Below are positions 45,475-54,264 of a DNA stretch of 64,000 bases, one piece after another. The DNA lies in the NCBI RefSeq assembly GCF_007991175.1, contig NZ_BJXV01000003.1, positions 62,001-126,000 of the forward strand. Direction: 5' to 3'. This DNA comes from Halovibrio variabilis (lineage in GTDB: Bacteria > Pseudomonadota > Gammaproteobacteria > Pseudomonadales > Halomonadaceae). Positions within the stretch are counted from its first letter, which is position 1. The number at the start of each line of letters is the position of its first letter. A model generated the notes under the pieces. The model was not told where the DNA came from. It worked only from the letters and a program-made list of their open reading frames with translations, and did not search any database. Both the position numbers and the translations under genes were made by a program.

Positions 45475-46485
45475 TTAAAACGTTAGGCAGATTTTACCGA
45501 AGTGCTGGCCCGACTCCTGATGGCGGAAAGCCTCGGCGATCTCGGCAAGCGGAAATTCGCGGTCAATGATCGGATGCATATCCAGCGTTTCAAGGGCGCG
45601 AATCATCTCGATCTGCTGGCGACGGCTGCCCACAATCAAGCCTTTTAGATTAGCCTGTTTGGCCATGAGCTTAGCGGTGGGTATTTCGCCTTCGCGGCCG
45701 GTTAGGATACCAATCAAGGCGATATGCCCGCCGATTTTCACCGCATCAATGGATTGTGGCAAGGTACCAGAGCCACCCACCTCAACCACATGATCAACGC
45801 CTTCGCCGTTGGTTAGCTCTTTGACGCGCTTACCCCACTCGGGCGTTTCCTTGTAGTTGATGGTGTGTTCAGCGCCCATCTCGCGCAGCCGCGCCAACTT
45901 GTCGTTAGACGATGACGTTGCAATTACGCGCGCGCCCATCAAACGCGCAAACTGCAGGGCGAAAATGGATACCCCGCCGGTGCCCAGCACCAGCACCGTT
46001 TCGCCCGCTTTAAGGCCGCCATCGACCACTAGCGCCCGCCAAGCAGTTAAGCCCGCCGTGGTTAAGGTAGCCGATTCAGCGTGGCTATAGCCCTTGGGTT
46101 GATGGGTAAACCACTCGACCGGGCGCACCACCTGCTCACGAGCGTAGCCGTCCACGCCGTCGCCTGGCGTGGTGCGAAAATCACCGACTCTGGCCGGGCC
46201 TTCTAGCCAATGCGGGAAGAAGGTCGAGACCACGTGATCGCCAACGGCGAATTCGCTCACGCCTTCACCGACCGCTTCTACCACACCCGCGCCATCGGAC
46301 ATGGGAATGCGGTTTTGTTCTGTCGGGATCATTCCGGCAACCACGGCGTAGTCGTGGAAATTCAAGGAACTGGCATGAAGGCGTACTTTTATTTCGCCAG
46401 GGCCGGGCTGGCCTGGAGCCGCTAGTTCAACGACGTCTAGTTTGTCTAAACCGCCGGGCTCTCGAAGCTGAATAGCTTGCATCAC
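45475..46485 (-). CDS. NAD(P)-dependent alcohol dehydrogenase (zinc-less MDR)
   Basis: A 336-residue medium-chain dehydrogenase. N-terminal R-L-H-A-S-S-L-N-F-H-D-Y-A-V-V-A-G (34-50) is the zinc-independent variety; S-D-G-A-G-V-V-E-A-V-G-E-G lies at about 64-76. Rossmann motif: L-G-T-G-G-V-S-I-F-A-L-Q-F-A. Probably an NADPH-dependent quinone or enone reductase. Single gene; the substrate is not deducible. Confidence 0.9.
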   Translation of the reverse strand: MMQAIQLREPGGLDKLDVVELAAPGQPGPGEIKVRLHASSLNFHDYAVVAGMIPTEQNRIPMSDGAGVVEAVGEGVSEFAVGDHVVSTFFPHWLEGPARVGDFRTTPGDGVDGYAREQVVRPVEWFTHQPKGYSHAESATLTTAGLTAWRALVVDGGLKAGETVLVLGTGGVSIFALQFARLMGARVIATSSSNDKLARLREMGAEHTINYKETPEWGKRVKELTNGEGVDHVVEVGGSGTLPQSIDAVKIGGHIALIGILTGREGEIPTAKLMAKQANLKGLIVGSRRQQIEMIRALETLDMHPIIDREFPLAEIAEAFRHQESGQHFGKICLTF

Positions 46486-46526
46486 TACCTCCTATTGAAC
46501 GCATGTCATTAAAAACGACTGGTCTA

Positions 46527-48422
46527 TTATGAGATGAGGGCATTATCTTCAAGATCAAGGTCGTGACCTAAGAAACCACCCGACTGTCGCTGCCACAGGC
46601 TGGCATAGATTCCCCCTTGCGCCAGTAACTCCTGATGCGTACCAGTTTCCACAATACGCCCTTCGTCGACCACAACCAGTCGGTCAAGCATGGCAATGGT
46701 GGACAGGCGATGGGCAATCGCAATCACCGTTTTGCCTTCCATCAGCGTATCCAGCTGCTCTTGAATGGCGGCTTCCACTTCAGAATCCAGCGCCGAAGTG
46801 GCCTCATCCAAGACCAGAATCGGCGCATTCTTGAGCAGCACCCGAGCAATCGCAATACGCTGGCGCTGGCCGCCGGATAGCTTAACGCCCCGCTCGCCCA
46901 CATGAGCGTCCAGTCCGCGGCGTCCTTTCGGGTCGACCAATTCATCGATAAAAGTATCGGCATGGGCGCGGCGCACCGCGTTCCAAACGTCCTCTTCGCT
47001 GGCATGTGGGCTGCCATAGCGAATGTTGTCGCGCAGCGAGCGGTGCAGCAGCGAGGTGTCCTGGGTCACCATGCCAATCTGATGACGCAGGGAGGTCTGC
47101 GTCACCTCGGCAACGTTCTGTCCATCAATTAGAATGCGCCCACCCTGGACGTCATAAAACCGCAGCAGCAGGTTGGCAAGGGTTGATTTACCCGCACCCG
47201 AGCGCCCTATCAACCCGATTTTCTCACCGGGGGCAATGGTTAGGTTAAAACCATCAAACACGGTTTTGTTTTCGCCCTTGGCCTGCTCGTAACCAAAGCG
47301 CATGGCGTCAAAACGAATCTCCCCTTGGGGCACACTTAGCGGCTGAGCGTTAGGGGCATCGCGAACGGTGGGTTCTTGGGCGATGGTATTCATACCGTCT
47401 TGTACGGTGCCAATATTCTCAAATAGCCCGGCAACTTCCCACAAGATCCAGTCAGACATAAAGCGGATACGCATCACCAGCGCAATGGCGATCGCCAGCA
47501 CGCCAAGCGAAATCGCCTCGGTGTACCAGGCGCTGATCGCCATGGCCGCCGTGCCCACCAATAGCGCCGTGTTCAGCAGCGTCAACCCCACGCTCATGAT
47601 GGTCACCAACCGCATCTGACGATGCACGGTGACCATAAAGCCTTCCATGGCGTCTTTGGCGTAGCGCTGCTCGCGCTCGGTATCGGCAAACAGCTTGATG
47701 GTTTGGATATTGCTGTAGCTATCCACCACACGGCCGGTCATTTGCGCGCGAGCGTCCGCCTGGGCCATGGAGACATCCCGCAGACGCGGCACGAAGTAGC
47801 GCATAATCGCCAAGTAGCCCACCAACCATAGCCCCAGCGGGATCAGCAGCATCAGATCCGCCCGGCCTAGCAAATAGGCCGCGCCGGTAAAATAGACGAT
47901 GGCGTAGACCAGCAGATCCATCACCTTGGTGACGGTTTCGCGAATCGCCAGCGCCGTTTGCATGACTTTCTGCGATACCCGCCCAGCAAACTCATCCTGA
48001 TAGAATGCCAGGCTCTGGCTCAGCATATGGCGGTGGGACAGCCAGCGGCCGATCATCGGGTAGTTACCAAAAATGCTTTGGTGGGTGACCAGTGACTGCA
48101 TCAGCACTAATAGCGGTAAGCCTATCAGTAACAATAACCCCAAGCCTGACAGCCATAAGCCATTTTCTGCCCAAAAATTCGCCCGCTCCACGTTGCCCAG
48201 CCAATCTACTAACTGGCCCATATAGCTAAAAAACACCACCTCAGCCGCCGACACCAGCGCCGTGAACAGCGTCATAAGCAGCAACAGCGGCAGCATCGGA
48301 CGAGAAAAATGGACAATAAACGGCATCAAGCCCTTAGGCGGTGTTTCAACGTTGCCTTCAGGGTAGGGATTGACCCGCGTTTCGAAGTAACGAAATAGCG
48401 GCTGTAAAACACGCGACAGCAT
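46527..48422 (-). CDS. ABC transporter, fused permease and ATPase (exporter type)
   Basis: A 631-residue half-transporter. Six membrane helices (about 40-340) form the permease; the nucleotide-binding domain (about 370-600) has Walker A G-R-S-G-A-G-K-S-T, signature L-S-G-G-Q-R-Q-R and Walker B I-L-V-L-D-E-A-T-S-A-L-D. It should act as a homodimer exporting lipid, drug or peptide. The ATG at 48422 follows AAGGAAAA; a longer in-frame start at 48548 would run through a tandem DNA repeat and give a cysteine-rich extension not typical of the family, so I reject it. Cargo unknown; monocistronic. Confidence 0.93.
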   Translation of the reverse strand: MLSRVLQPLFRYFETRVNPYPEGNVETPPKGLMPFIVHFSRPMLPLLLLMTLFTALVSAAEVVFFSYMGQLVDWLGNVERANFWAENGLWLSGLGLLLLIGLPLLVLMQSLVTHQSIFGNYPMIGRWLSHRHMLSQSLAFYQDEFAGRVSQKVMQTALAIRETVTKVMDLLVYAIVYFTGAAYLLGRADLMLLIPLGLWLVGYLAIMRYFVPRLRDVSMAQADARAQMTGRVVDSYSNIQTIKLFADTEREQRYAKDAMEGFMVTVHRQMRLVTIMSVGLTLLNTALLVGTAAMAISAWYTEAISLGVLAIAIALVMRIRFMSDWILWEVAGLFENIGTVQDGMNTIAQEPTVRDAPNAQPLSVPQGEIRFDAMRFGYEQAKGENKTVFDGFNLTIAPGEKIGLIGRSGAGKSTLANLLLRFYDVQGGRILIDGQNVAEVTQTSLRHQIGMVTQDTSLLHRSLRDNIRYGSPHASEEDVWNAVRRAHADTFIDELVDPKGRRGLDAHVGERGVKLSGGQRQRIAIARVLLKNAPILVLDEATSALDSEVEAAIQEQLDTLMEGKTVIAIAHRLSTIAMLDRLVVVDEGRIVETGTHQELLAQGGIYASLWQRQSGGFLGHDLDLEDNALIS

Positions 48423-48450
48423 ATATTTTCCTTGTGAAGAACGCAGGCAG

Positions 48451-48510
48451 CAGTGTCTACAGAAACAGTGTCTATAAAAACAGTGTCTATAAAAACATTG
48501 TCTACAGCGC
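48451..48510. repeat. 15-bp tandem repeat, four copies, in the ABC transporter leader
   Basis: CAGTGTCTACAGAAA, CAGTGTCTATAAAAA, CAGTGTCTATAAAAA and CATTGTCTACAGCGC, head to tail at 48451-48510. The two middle copies are identical. It lies 28-90 bases upstream of the ABC transporter start on the minus strand, where promoter or leader sequence is expected. Confidence 0.95.
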
Positions 48511-48562
48511 CGATACCCTGACCGAAAAGCGGAAAAGATGCGCGACAACGTAAGCTGAAACG

Positions 48563-49441
48563 TTAGTAAGGCTGCGGAATTTCACCATCGTCGTCGTCAT
48601 CATCGCGCATACGCGCTTGGCGGTCGGCCTCTTCCTCTTTGGCATCGTCGATCACTTCCATCAACTCATCGACGTTAGCAATATGGGTATCGGCATCGAA
48701 GTGGCCGGTGAGCTTACTATCCGGATGCAGTTCACCGGTTTCATACAGTGCCCACATCTCTTTGCCGTATTCCGTAGTGAGCAGCGCTGGCGCGAACTGG
48801 CCGAAGTAGTTGCGCATGTTATTGACATCGCGATACAGCATCGCGGCGGCGCTGTTATTGCCTGCGGCATCAACCGCCTGGGGGAGATCGATAATCACCG
48901 GGCCGGAGGAGTCGACCAATACATTAAATTCCGACAGATCGCCGTGAATCAACCCCGCGCATAGCATGCGCACCACGTCCTGGATGACCTTGGCGTAGTA
49001 GGTTTCGGCCTGCTCGGGGGTAAGCGTTACCTCATCCAAACGCGGCGCCACGTTGCCTTCGGCGTCGGTGATCATTTCCATCAGCAGTACGCCATCCACA
49101 AAGCCGTGGGGTTCGGGTACCCGAACCCCAGCCGAGGCAAGGCGATAGAGCGCATCGACTTCGGCATTCAGCCACGCCTGCTCCTGCTCTTTCTGGCCGT
49201 AACGGGTTTTTTTGGCCATGGCCCGAGAACGGCGACTGTTGCGCTCTTTACGCCCCTCTTGATATTGAACCGCCTGTTTAAAGCTGCGCTGCTTAGCTTC
49301 TTTAAACACTTTGGCACAGCGCACTTCGTCACCGCAGCGCACCACGTAGACCTGCGCTTCCTTGCCACTCATCAGTTGCACCAGCACCTCGTCGATCATT
49401 CCATCATCGACCAGGGGCTGTAATCTTTTGGGGATTTTCAT
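48563..49441 (-). CDS. RIO1-like serine/threonine protein kinase (PA4780 family)
   Basis: A 292-residue atypical kinase. The catalytic loop is L-I-H-G-D-L-S-E-F-N-V-L-V (about 163-175), with metal-binding I-I-D-L-P-Q in place of D-F-G, as in RIO kinases; the N-lobe has G-K-E-A-Q-V-Y-V-V-R and C-A-K-V-F. The C-terminus is an acidic tail (R-M-R-D-D-D-D-D-D-G-E-I-P). In bacteria its substrates are unknown. It is separated by 72 bases from dbpA, on the same strand; ribosome-related roles are plausible by analogy with eukaryotic RIO proteins, but this is inference. Confidence 0.93.
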   Translation of the reverse strand: MKIPKRLQPLVDDGMIDEVLVQLMSGKEAQVYVVRCGDEVRCAKVFKEAKQRSFKQAVQYQEGRKERNSRRSRAMAKKTRYGQKEQEQAWLNAEVDALYRLASAGVRVPEPHGFVDGVLLMEMITDAEGNVAPRLDEVTLTPEQAETYYAKVIQDVVRMLCAGLIHGDLSEFNVLVDSSGPVIIDLPQAVDAAGNNSAAAMLYRDVNNMRNYFGQFAPALLTTEYGKEMWALYETGELHPDSKLTGHFDADTHIANVDELMEVIDDAKEEEADRQARMRDDDDDDGEIPQPY

Positions 49442-49513
49442 GGTTAGCTGCGTCGGCTCCTCTTTACGATCTTGACCATCTGACTTGACTACCTGAACTG
49501 ATTGATCAGTAGC

Positions 49514-50911
49514 TTAATAACGGATACGGCGAACGCGGAAAGCGCGCCCTTTTAATTTATCACGCTCGAGTTTTGCCTGGGCTTGTTGAATAACACCGCG
49601 CTCGACGGCCACGTAAGCGCTACGCGCGAGTACCTTAATTTTACCTACTTGATCACCGTGCAGCCCCCCTTCACTGGTCAGCGCGCCGAGAATATCGCCC
49701 GGGCGTAGTTTATCTTTCTTGCCACCGGCCAATTGCAGCGTCGCCATCGGCGGCTCAAACGGCACCGAGTGCTGGGCTTTAGGCAACGGCTCGGTGCGAA
49801 TCGGCTGTTCCAGCAAGCCTTCCAGCCGCTCCAGGCGGTAACTTTCTTTAGGTGTCACCAGCGTGCAGGCAATACCGCTGGCCCCGGCGCGCCCGGTGCG
49901 CCCCACCCGGTGCACGTGGACATCGAGCTCGCGGGCAATTTGGTAGTTAAACACCGCGTCCAGCTGGGCGATATCCAAGCCCCGCGCGGCCACATCCGTT
50001 GCCACCAAAATAGACGCACTTTGATTGGCAAACAAAATCAGGATGCGATCGCGATCTTTCTGCTCTAAATCGCCATTGAGCGCCACGGCACTGAAGCCCG
50101 CATCGGTTAGCTGCTCCGCCACGGCTTGGGTTTCGCGTTTGGTGTTGCAGAACACGACGCTAGTGGCGGGCCGATAGACCAGCAGCAGCTGGCGCAGCGC
50201 CTCGAATCGCGCCTCTTCATTGGCAACGCTATAAAAGTGCTGCTGGATAGTGCTGGCGTCGTGCACCTCGGCGACTTTGACCATCACCGGCTCCTGCATC
50301 ACGCCCCGGGTCATCGCGGTTAAGCCACCTGATGCGTGCTCATCCGGGAAGGTGGCACTGAACAGCAGCGTTTGGCGATCCTCGGGCGTTTCAGCAATAA
50401 TCGCATCCAGCGTGGCCTGAAAGCCCATATCCAGCATGCGGTCCGCTTCATCCAATACCAGTATCGACACCGAATCCAGGGTGAGCGAACCTTTACGCAG
50501 GTGCTCATCAATACGCCCTGGGGTGCCCACTACAATGTGCGCCCCGTGCTCTAAAGAGCCGAGCTGGGGGCCAAAGGGGGCGCCACCGCAGAGCGTCAGC
50601 ACCTTTACGTTGGCCACGCCACGCGCCAAGCGGCGCAGCTCTTCAGCCACTTGGTCAGCAAGCTCCCGAGTGGGGCATAGCACCAAGCCCTGCACCGCAA
50701 AGCTGTCTATTTTCAGTTGCGCCAGCAGTGCTAAGCCAAAGGCCGCCGTTTTGCCCGAGCCGGTTTTCGCCTGCGCCAGCACATCGCGCCCGGCTAGCAT
50801 CGGCGGCAGGCTTTGCGCCTGCACCGGCGTCATTTCGTGGTAGCCAAGGGATGCCAGGTTGCTCAGTAAAGCTTTTGGCAACGCTAACGAGGAGAAAGAG
50901 GAGTCAGACAC
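49514..50911 (-). CDS. dbpA: DEAD-box RNA helicase, DbpA type
   Basis: A 465-residue RNA helicase. Q motif (G-Y-H-E-M-T-P-V-Q-A-Q), motif I A-K-T-G-S-G-K-T-A-A, motif II V-L-D-E-A-D-R-M-L-D and motif VI H-R-V-G-R-T-G-R-A-G are all present. The C-terminal DbpA RNA-binding domain is seen in K-L-R-P-G-D-I-L-G-A-L-T and V-G-K-I-K-V-L-A-R-S-A-Y-V-A-V. It acts on 23S rRNA helix 92 in 50S assembly. The GTG at 50911 follows AAGG; an ATG at 50947 lacks a site. Confidence 0.94.
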   Translation of the reverse strand: MSDSSFSSLALPKALLSNLASLGYHEMTPVQAQSLPPMLAGRDVLAQAKTGSGKTAAFGLALLAQLKIDSFAVQGLVLCPTRELADQVAEELRRLARGVANVKVLTLCGGAPFGPQLGSLEHGAHIVVGTPGRIDEHLRKGSLTLDSVSILVLDEADRMLDMGFQATLDAIIAETPEDRQTLLFSATFPDEHASGGLTAMTRGVMQEPVMVKVAEVHDASTIQQHFYSVANEEARFEALRQLLLVYRPATSVVFCNTKRETQAVAEQLTDAGFSAVALNGDLEQKDRDRILILFANQSASILVATDVAARGLDIAQLDAVFNYQIARELDVHVHRVGRTGRAGASGIACTLVTPKESYRLERLEGLLEQPIRTEPLPKAQHSVPFEPPMATLQLAGGKKDKLRPGDILGALTSEGGLHGDQVGKIKVLARSAYVAVERGVIQQAQAKLERDKLKGRAFRVRRIRY

Positions 50912-51034
50912 GATATTACCTTGCTTGGACCGCCGTGAAGCGGCCATCAGAAATACAGCGTGCGCCGCCTGGAGGGCAGATGACGCACAAACGTTACCGC
51001 ACCATACCAGAAAGTGCTTCTAACTGCGTGACTG

Positions 51035-51502
51035 TCACGTTGCCAGCGGTACAAAAGTCGCCTGACACAGCGTGGCAAGATCGTTTGGCGCCAGCTCAAT
51101 TTCCAGCCCGCGTCGCCCGGCGCTGACATAAACCGTGGCGAAGGCGTCAGCGGAATGGTCGATAAAGGTGGTCAGTCGCTTTTTTTGGCCTAGTGGGCTG
51201 ACCCCTCCCAGCACATAGCCGGAGCTTCGCTCTACCTCTTCTGGCGCCGCCATCGCGGCCTTTTTTGCCCCGGCAGCTTTGGCGATTTGTTTTAAATTTA
51301 GCTGGCCAGTGACCGGCACAATGCCTACGGCAAGCTGTTTACCATCCAGCTTCACGACCAGGGTTTTAAATATCCGCTCGGCCGTAATGCTCAACTTCTC
51401 CGCCGCCTCCAACCCGTAGGACGGCGCGCCTTCGTCGTGGGCATACTCATGAAGTTGAAAGGCAATACCTGCATGTCTTGCACTATCAATAGCCGGTGTC
51501 AT
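51035..51502 (-). CDS. ybaK: Cys-tRNA(Pro)/Cys-tRNA(Cys) deacylase YbaK
   Basis: A 155-residue trans-editing enzyme that removes cysteine from mischarged tRNA-Pro. The family blocks are E-Y-A-H-D-E-G-A-P-S-Y-G, F-K-T-L-V-V-K-L-D-G-K-Q-L-A-V-G-I-V-P-V and G-Y-V-L-G-G-V-S-P-L-G-Q-K-K-R-L, containing the catalytic lysine region. The ATG at 51502 is preferred; a longer start at 51574 adds 24 residues without family support. Monocistronic, convergent with nothing nearby. Confidence 0.93.
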   Translation of the reverse strand: MTPAIDSARHAGIAFQLHEYAHDEGAPSYGLEAAEKLSITAERIFKTLVVKLDGKQLAVGIVPVTGQLNLKQIAKAAGAKKAAMAAPEEVERSSGYVLGGVSPLGQKKRLTTFIDHSADAFATVYVSAGRRGLEIELAPNDLATLCQATFVPLAT

Positions 51503-51816
51503 GGTGTTCTCTTGGTTAACAGCGTTGAGGCAATGGGATTTAATGCGCATACAAGTTAATAACGCGACACACAAGGGGAAGTCAACTGGACGTGGCCATC
51601 AACAATAACGCCCGCTTAGCCAGCGCTTAGGGCTGACTGACACAGCGTTGAAATAATTTAAGTGGCGGAAAACGCCAAAGCCTTCCAGGCTAATAAAAAC
51701 TGCCTCAAAAGGAGACGCCAGGACACGCCAAGTGAAAGACACAGGCAAGTGTCATCTGGGCGTAATACGCACCTGCCAGTGTCGAAGTTGCCGTCAACCA
51801 AGGAGTGATTCCACCG
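51503..51816. other. Intergenic region upstream of phoH
   Basis: About 314 bp between divergent ybaK and phoH. It holds small inverted repeats, TGGCG-GAAAA-CGCCA (51662-51676) and GACAC-AGGCAA-GTGTC near 51738, and AAGGAG ahead of phoH. No gene, tRNA or clear promoter box could be assigned. Confidence 0.4.
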
Positions 51817-53226
51817 ATGGTACGACTCGATAAGAAAGCCACTAGGCTGTACGTGCTGGACACTAATGTCCTCATTCATGACCCCGCTGCGCTCTACCAT
51901 TTTGATGAACACGGCGTGGTAATCCCCATGACTGTTCTAGAGGAGCTGGATAAGCATAAAAACGGTATTCGTGAAATCGCCCGCACGGCCCGTCAAATCA
52001 GCCGTACGCTTTCCGACCTAACGAGCCAAGTCACCTTTGATGAAATACAGCGCGGTATCCCTATCCCTCGTATCAGCGGCGAATCAGGACGCCTACATTT
52101 TCTATGCTATAACGATTTAAAACTCTTCGACGCCCTCGACGATAGCCCTGACAACCGCATCTTGGCGGAAACCTGCCGCCTGCGCGAAGAACGCCCCGAT
52201 GCCTCGGTCATTCTGGTCACCAAAGATATCAACCTGCGCGTTAAAGCCGCCGCGCTGAAAGTACCGGTTGAGGATTACCTTAACGATCGCGCCTTCTCCG
52301 ATAGCGATGCCATGATTGAGGGCGCACAGGTCTACGCTAGCGCAGGCCAACATGGGGCGGCACTATGGGAAGGCCTTAACGTTGATGTCAGCGTGGAGCG
52401 TCTGGATCACCACACTTTCTACCAGCTCAACGGTACCATGCCACGCCACTGGCACGTGGGCATGCTGGTGTCGGATAGCGAAAACGGTGCAGAGTTTGAA
52501 GCGATTATTCGCGAACTGGGCCCCACTTCGGCCCGCCTTCAGCTACTCACTAACTACCGCCACCATGCCGGGGTTTGGGGGGTTCACGCCCACGACAGTC
52601 GGCAAAACTTCACCCTCAACTTGCTGATGGACGCCGAGATTGACCTGGTCACTATTGCAGGCAACGCCGGCACCGGCAAAACCTTTATGACCCTGGCCGC
52701 CGCCTTTCAACAAACGCTGGATGCCAAGCTGTTTGAACGCATTGTATTTACCCGCGCACCGATCCCCATGGGCGAAGATATCGGCTTTTTGCCCGGCACC
52801 GAAGAGGAGAAGATGTCACCGTGGATGGGCGCCTTCCACGACAATATGGACAACCTGTTGCGCAATGAGGAAGGCGATTCCAGCTGGGATAACGGCGCTA
52901 CGCGGCAACTAATTGGCTCGCGGGTGCAGATACGCGCGCCAAGTTTCATGCGCGGTCGCACCTTGAACGATACCTTCTTAATCATTGATGAGGCACAAAA
53001 CTTCACCCCCAAACAGCTTAAATCACTGGTTACCCGGGCGGGACGTAATACCAAGATTGTCTGTTTGGGCAACGTTGGGCAGATCGATACCGCTTACCTC
53101 ACCGCCAATACCTGCGGCATGGCCGCCGTGGTTGAACGCTTTCGCGACTGGCCCCACGCGGGTCATATCACTCTGAAAAGTGTTGAGCGTTCGCGCTTGG
53201 CGCTGGCCGCGGAAGAGCTGCTATAA
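51817..53226 (+). CDS. PhoH family ATPase with N-terminal PIN domain
   Basis: A 470-residue PIN-PhoH protein. The PIN nuclease domain (about 1-140) shows L-D-T-N-V-L-I-H-D (12-20) with its acidic residues, and E-E-L-D-K-H-K. The PhoH ATPase domain (about 240-465) has Walker A G-N-A-G-T-G-K-T and Walker B L-I-I-D-E-A-Q-N. The combination indicates an RNA helicase/ribonuclease-type protein acting on RNA. ATG at 51817 has AAGGAG 11 bases upstream; a GTG at 51805 overlaps that site. Followed by a strong hairpin terminator. Confidence 0.93.
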   Translation: MVRLDKKATRLYVLDTNVLIHDPAALYHFDEHGVVIPMTVLEELDKHKNGIREIARTARQISRTLSDLTSQVTFDEIQRGIPIPRISGESGRLHFLCYNDLKLFDALDDSPDNRILAETCRLREERPDASVILVTKDINLRVKAAALKVPVEDYLNDRAFSDSDAMIEGAQVYASAGQHGAALWEGLNVDVSVERLDHHTFYQLNGTMPRHWHVGMLVSDSENGAEFEAIIRELGPTSARLQLLTNYRHHAGVWGVHAHDSRQNFTLNLLMDAEIDLVTIAGNAGTGKTFMTLAAAFQQTLDAKLFERIVFTRAPIPMGEDIGFLPGTEEEKMSPWMGAFHDNMDNLLRNEEGDSSWDNGATRQLIGSRVQIRAPSFMRGRTLNDTFLIIDEAQNFTPKQLKSLVTRAGRNTKIVCLGNVGQIDTAYLTANTCGMAAVVERFRDWPHAGHITLKSVERSRLALAAEELL

Positions 53227-53236
53227 CCCAAACACC

Positions 53237-53269
53237 ACACCGCCCACCGTTGCCTGCGGTGGGCGGTGT
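53237..53269. terminator. Intrinsic terminator between phoH and the yihY/Mrp-like operon
   Basis: A 13-bp stem ACACCGCCCACCG / CGGTGGGCGGTGT with a 7-base loop, starting 10 bases after the phoH stop and followed by TATT. It ends right at the stop codon of the convergent yihY-type gene, so it can serve both transcripts. Confidence 0.85.
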
Positions 53270-54246
53270 TATTCACTATCTGACCCACGCCACGGCTGAG
53301 GGCTGCCGACGGTGTCCGCTGCAAACGCTTCCCGCTCGCCAAGGGGCCGAGGGTCACCCACCGTGGTATCGTTGTAGGTTTGGCGTTCCATTTCGCTGTT
53401 CACTTCGGCGCCAAACAGTACGACAAACGCCGACAGCCAAAACCATAGCATCAGCGCGACCACCGCACCCAATGACCCATAGAGCTCGCTAAACGCTGAG
53501 AAGTGGCGCACATACAGTGACAGCCCGCCGGAGCCTAACAACCACATTAGCGTCGCTAATAGCGTGCCATAGCTTAACCACCGCCACTGCGCCGAACGCC
53601 GATAAGGCGCGAAGCGATAAAGCAAGGCGATAAGCATGCTCATCAGGATCAATAACGCTGGCCAACGCAGCCACTGTAGGATTTTGTCTAACGGCGGTTC
53701 AATCATTAGGGTGTCGACCACCACCGGCACAACGGCGATAAAGGCAAGCGAGATCAGCGTCATAATAATCAAACCAAAGGTCAGCGCCACCAGCACTGCC
53801 CCGCGATGAATGACGCTGCGCTTTTCGCTTTCGCCATTCACTACGTTGAGACCAATCACCAACACCGCAACGCCCTTTGAGGCAATAAACATCGCAATCA
53901 GCAGCCCGGCTAAAGCCCCCATAAAGCTTCCCGACTCCGCGCTCTCAACCACCTGTTGCGCCTGCTGGTCAATCAGTTTGGCGGCATCCGGCGGCATAAA
54001 GCGACTAATTTCATATAGCTGCTGGCCTGCTTCAGAAGGATCAAAGAGTAGTCCCCACAGTGAAATCACCGCCGCGATGGTCGGAAACAGCGCCAGTAAG
54101 GCATAGAAAGCCACGCCTGCGGCCAGCATGGTAAGCCGGTCACGCCGGGCAGCGCGCACCACACGCCAGGCAATATCGTGCCAGCCATGTTTGGGTATGT
54201 CGCCAGGCACTTCGGCGTGGCGACCGCGAGCGATTTTACGCATCAT
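53269..54246 (-). CDS. YihY/BrkB family inner membrane protein, last gene of the Mrp-like operon
   Basis: A 325-residue protein with about six membrane helices. L-A-A-G-V-A-F-Y-A-L-L-A-L-F-P (41-55) is the family signature, and S-L-G-A-V-V-A-L-M-L-W-F-W-L-S-A-F-V-V-L-F-G-A (seen in two parts) lies near the C-terminus. Function of the family is uncertain; it was once mislabelled as ribonuclease BN. It starts 18 bases after the third antiporter-like subunit, on the same strand, so it is likely co-transcribed, an unusual partnership. Two adjacent ATGs (54246 and 54243) are possible. Confidence 0.9.
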   Translation of the reverse strand: MMRKIARGRHAEVPGDIPKHGWHDIAWRVVRAARRDRLTMLAAGVAFYALLALFPTIAAVISLWGLLFDPSEAGQQLYEISRFMPPDAAKLIDQQAQQVVESAESGSFMGALAGLLIAMFIASKGVAVLVIGLNVVNGESEKRSVIHRGAVLVALTFGLIIMTLISLAFIAVVPVVVDTLMIEPPLDKILQWLRWPALLILMSMLIALLYRFAPYRRSAQWRWLSYGTLLATLMWLLGSGGLSLYVRHFSAFSELYGSLGAVVALMLWFWLSAFVVLFGAEVNSEMERQTYNDTTVGDPRPLGEREAFAADTVGSPQPWRGSDSE

Positions 54247-54264
54247 GCTTTCCTGACAGTCGAC

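Noticed and set aside
48451-48510. Repeats considered as CRISPR or integrase attachment sequence
   Set aside because: Units are directly adjacent with no spacers and only 15 bp; no cas, integrase or tRNA is nearby.
48423-48548. N-terminal extension of the ABC transporter with a Y-R-H-C-F repeat
   Set aside because: It is the translation of the 15-bp DNA repeat; the downstream ATG has a good ribosome-binding site and matches the family start.
53269-54246. Labelling the YihY/BrkB protein as ribonuclease BN
   Set aside because: That old name arose from a misassignment; the sequence is a six-helix membrane protein without nuclease motifs.
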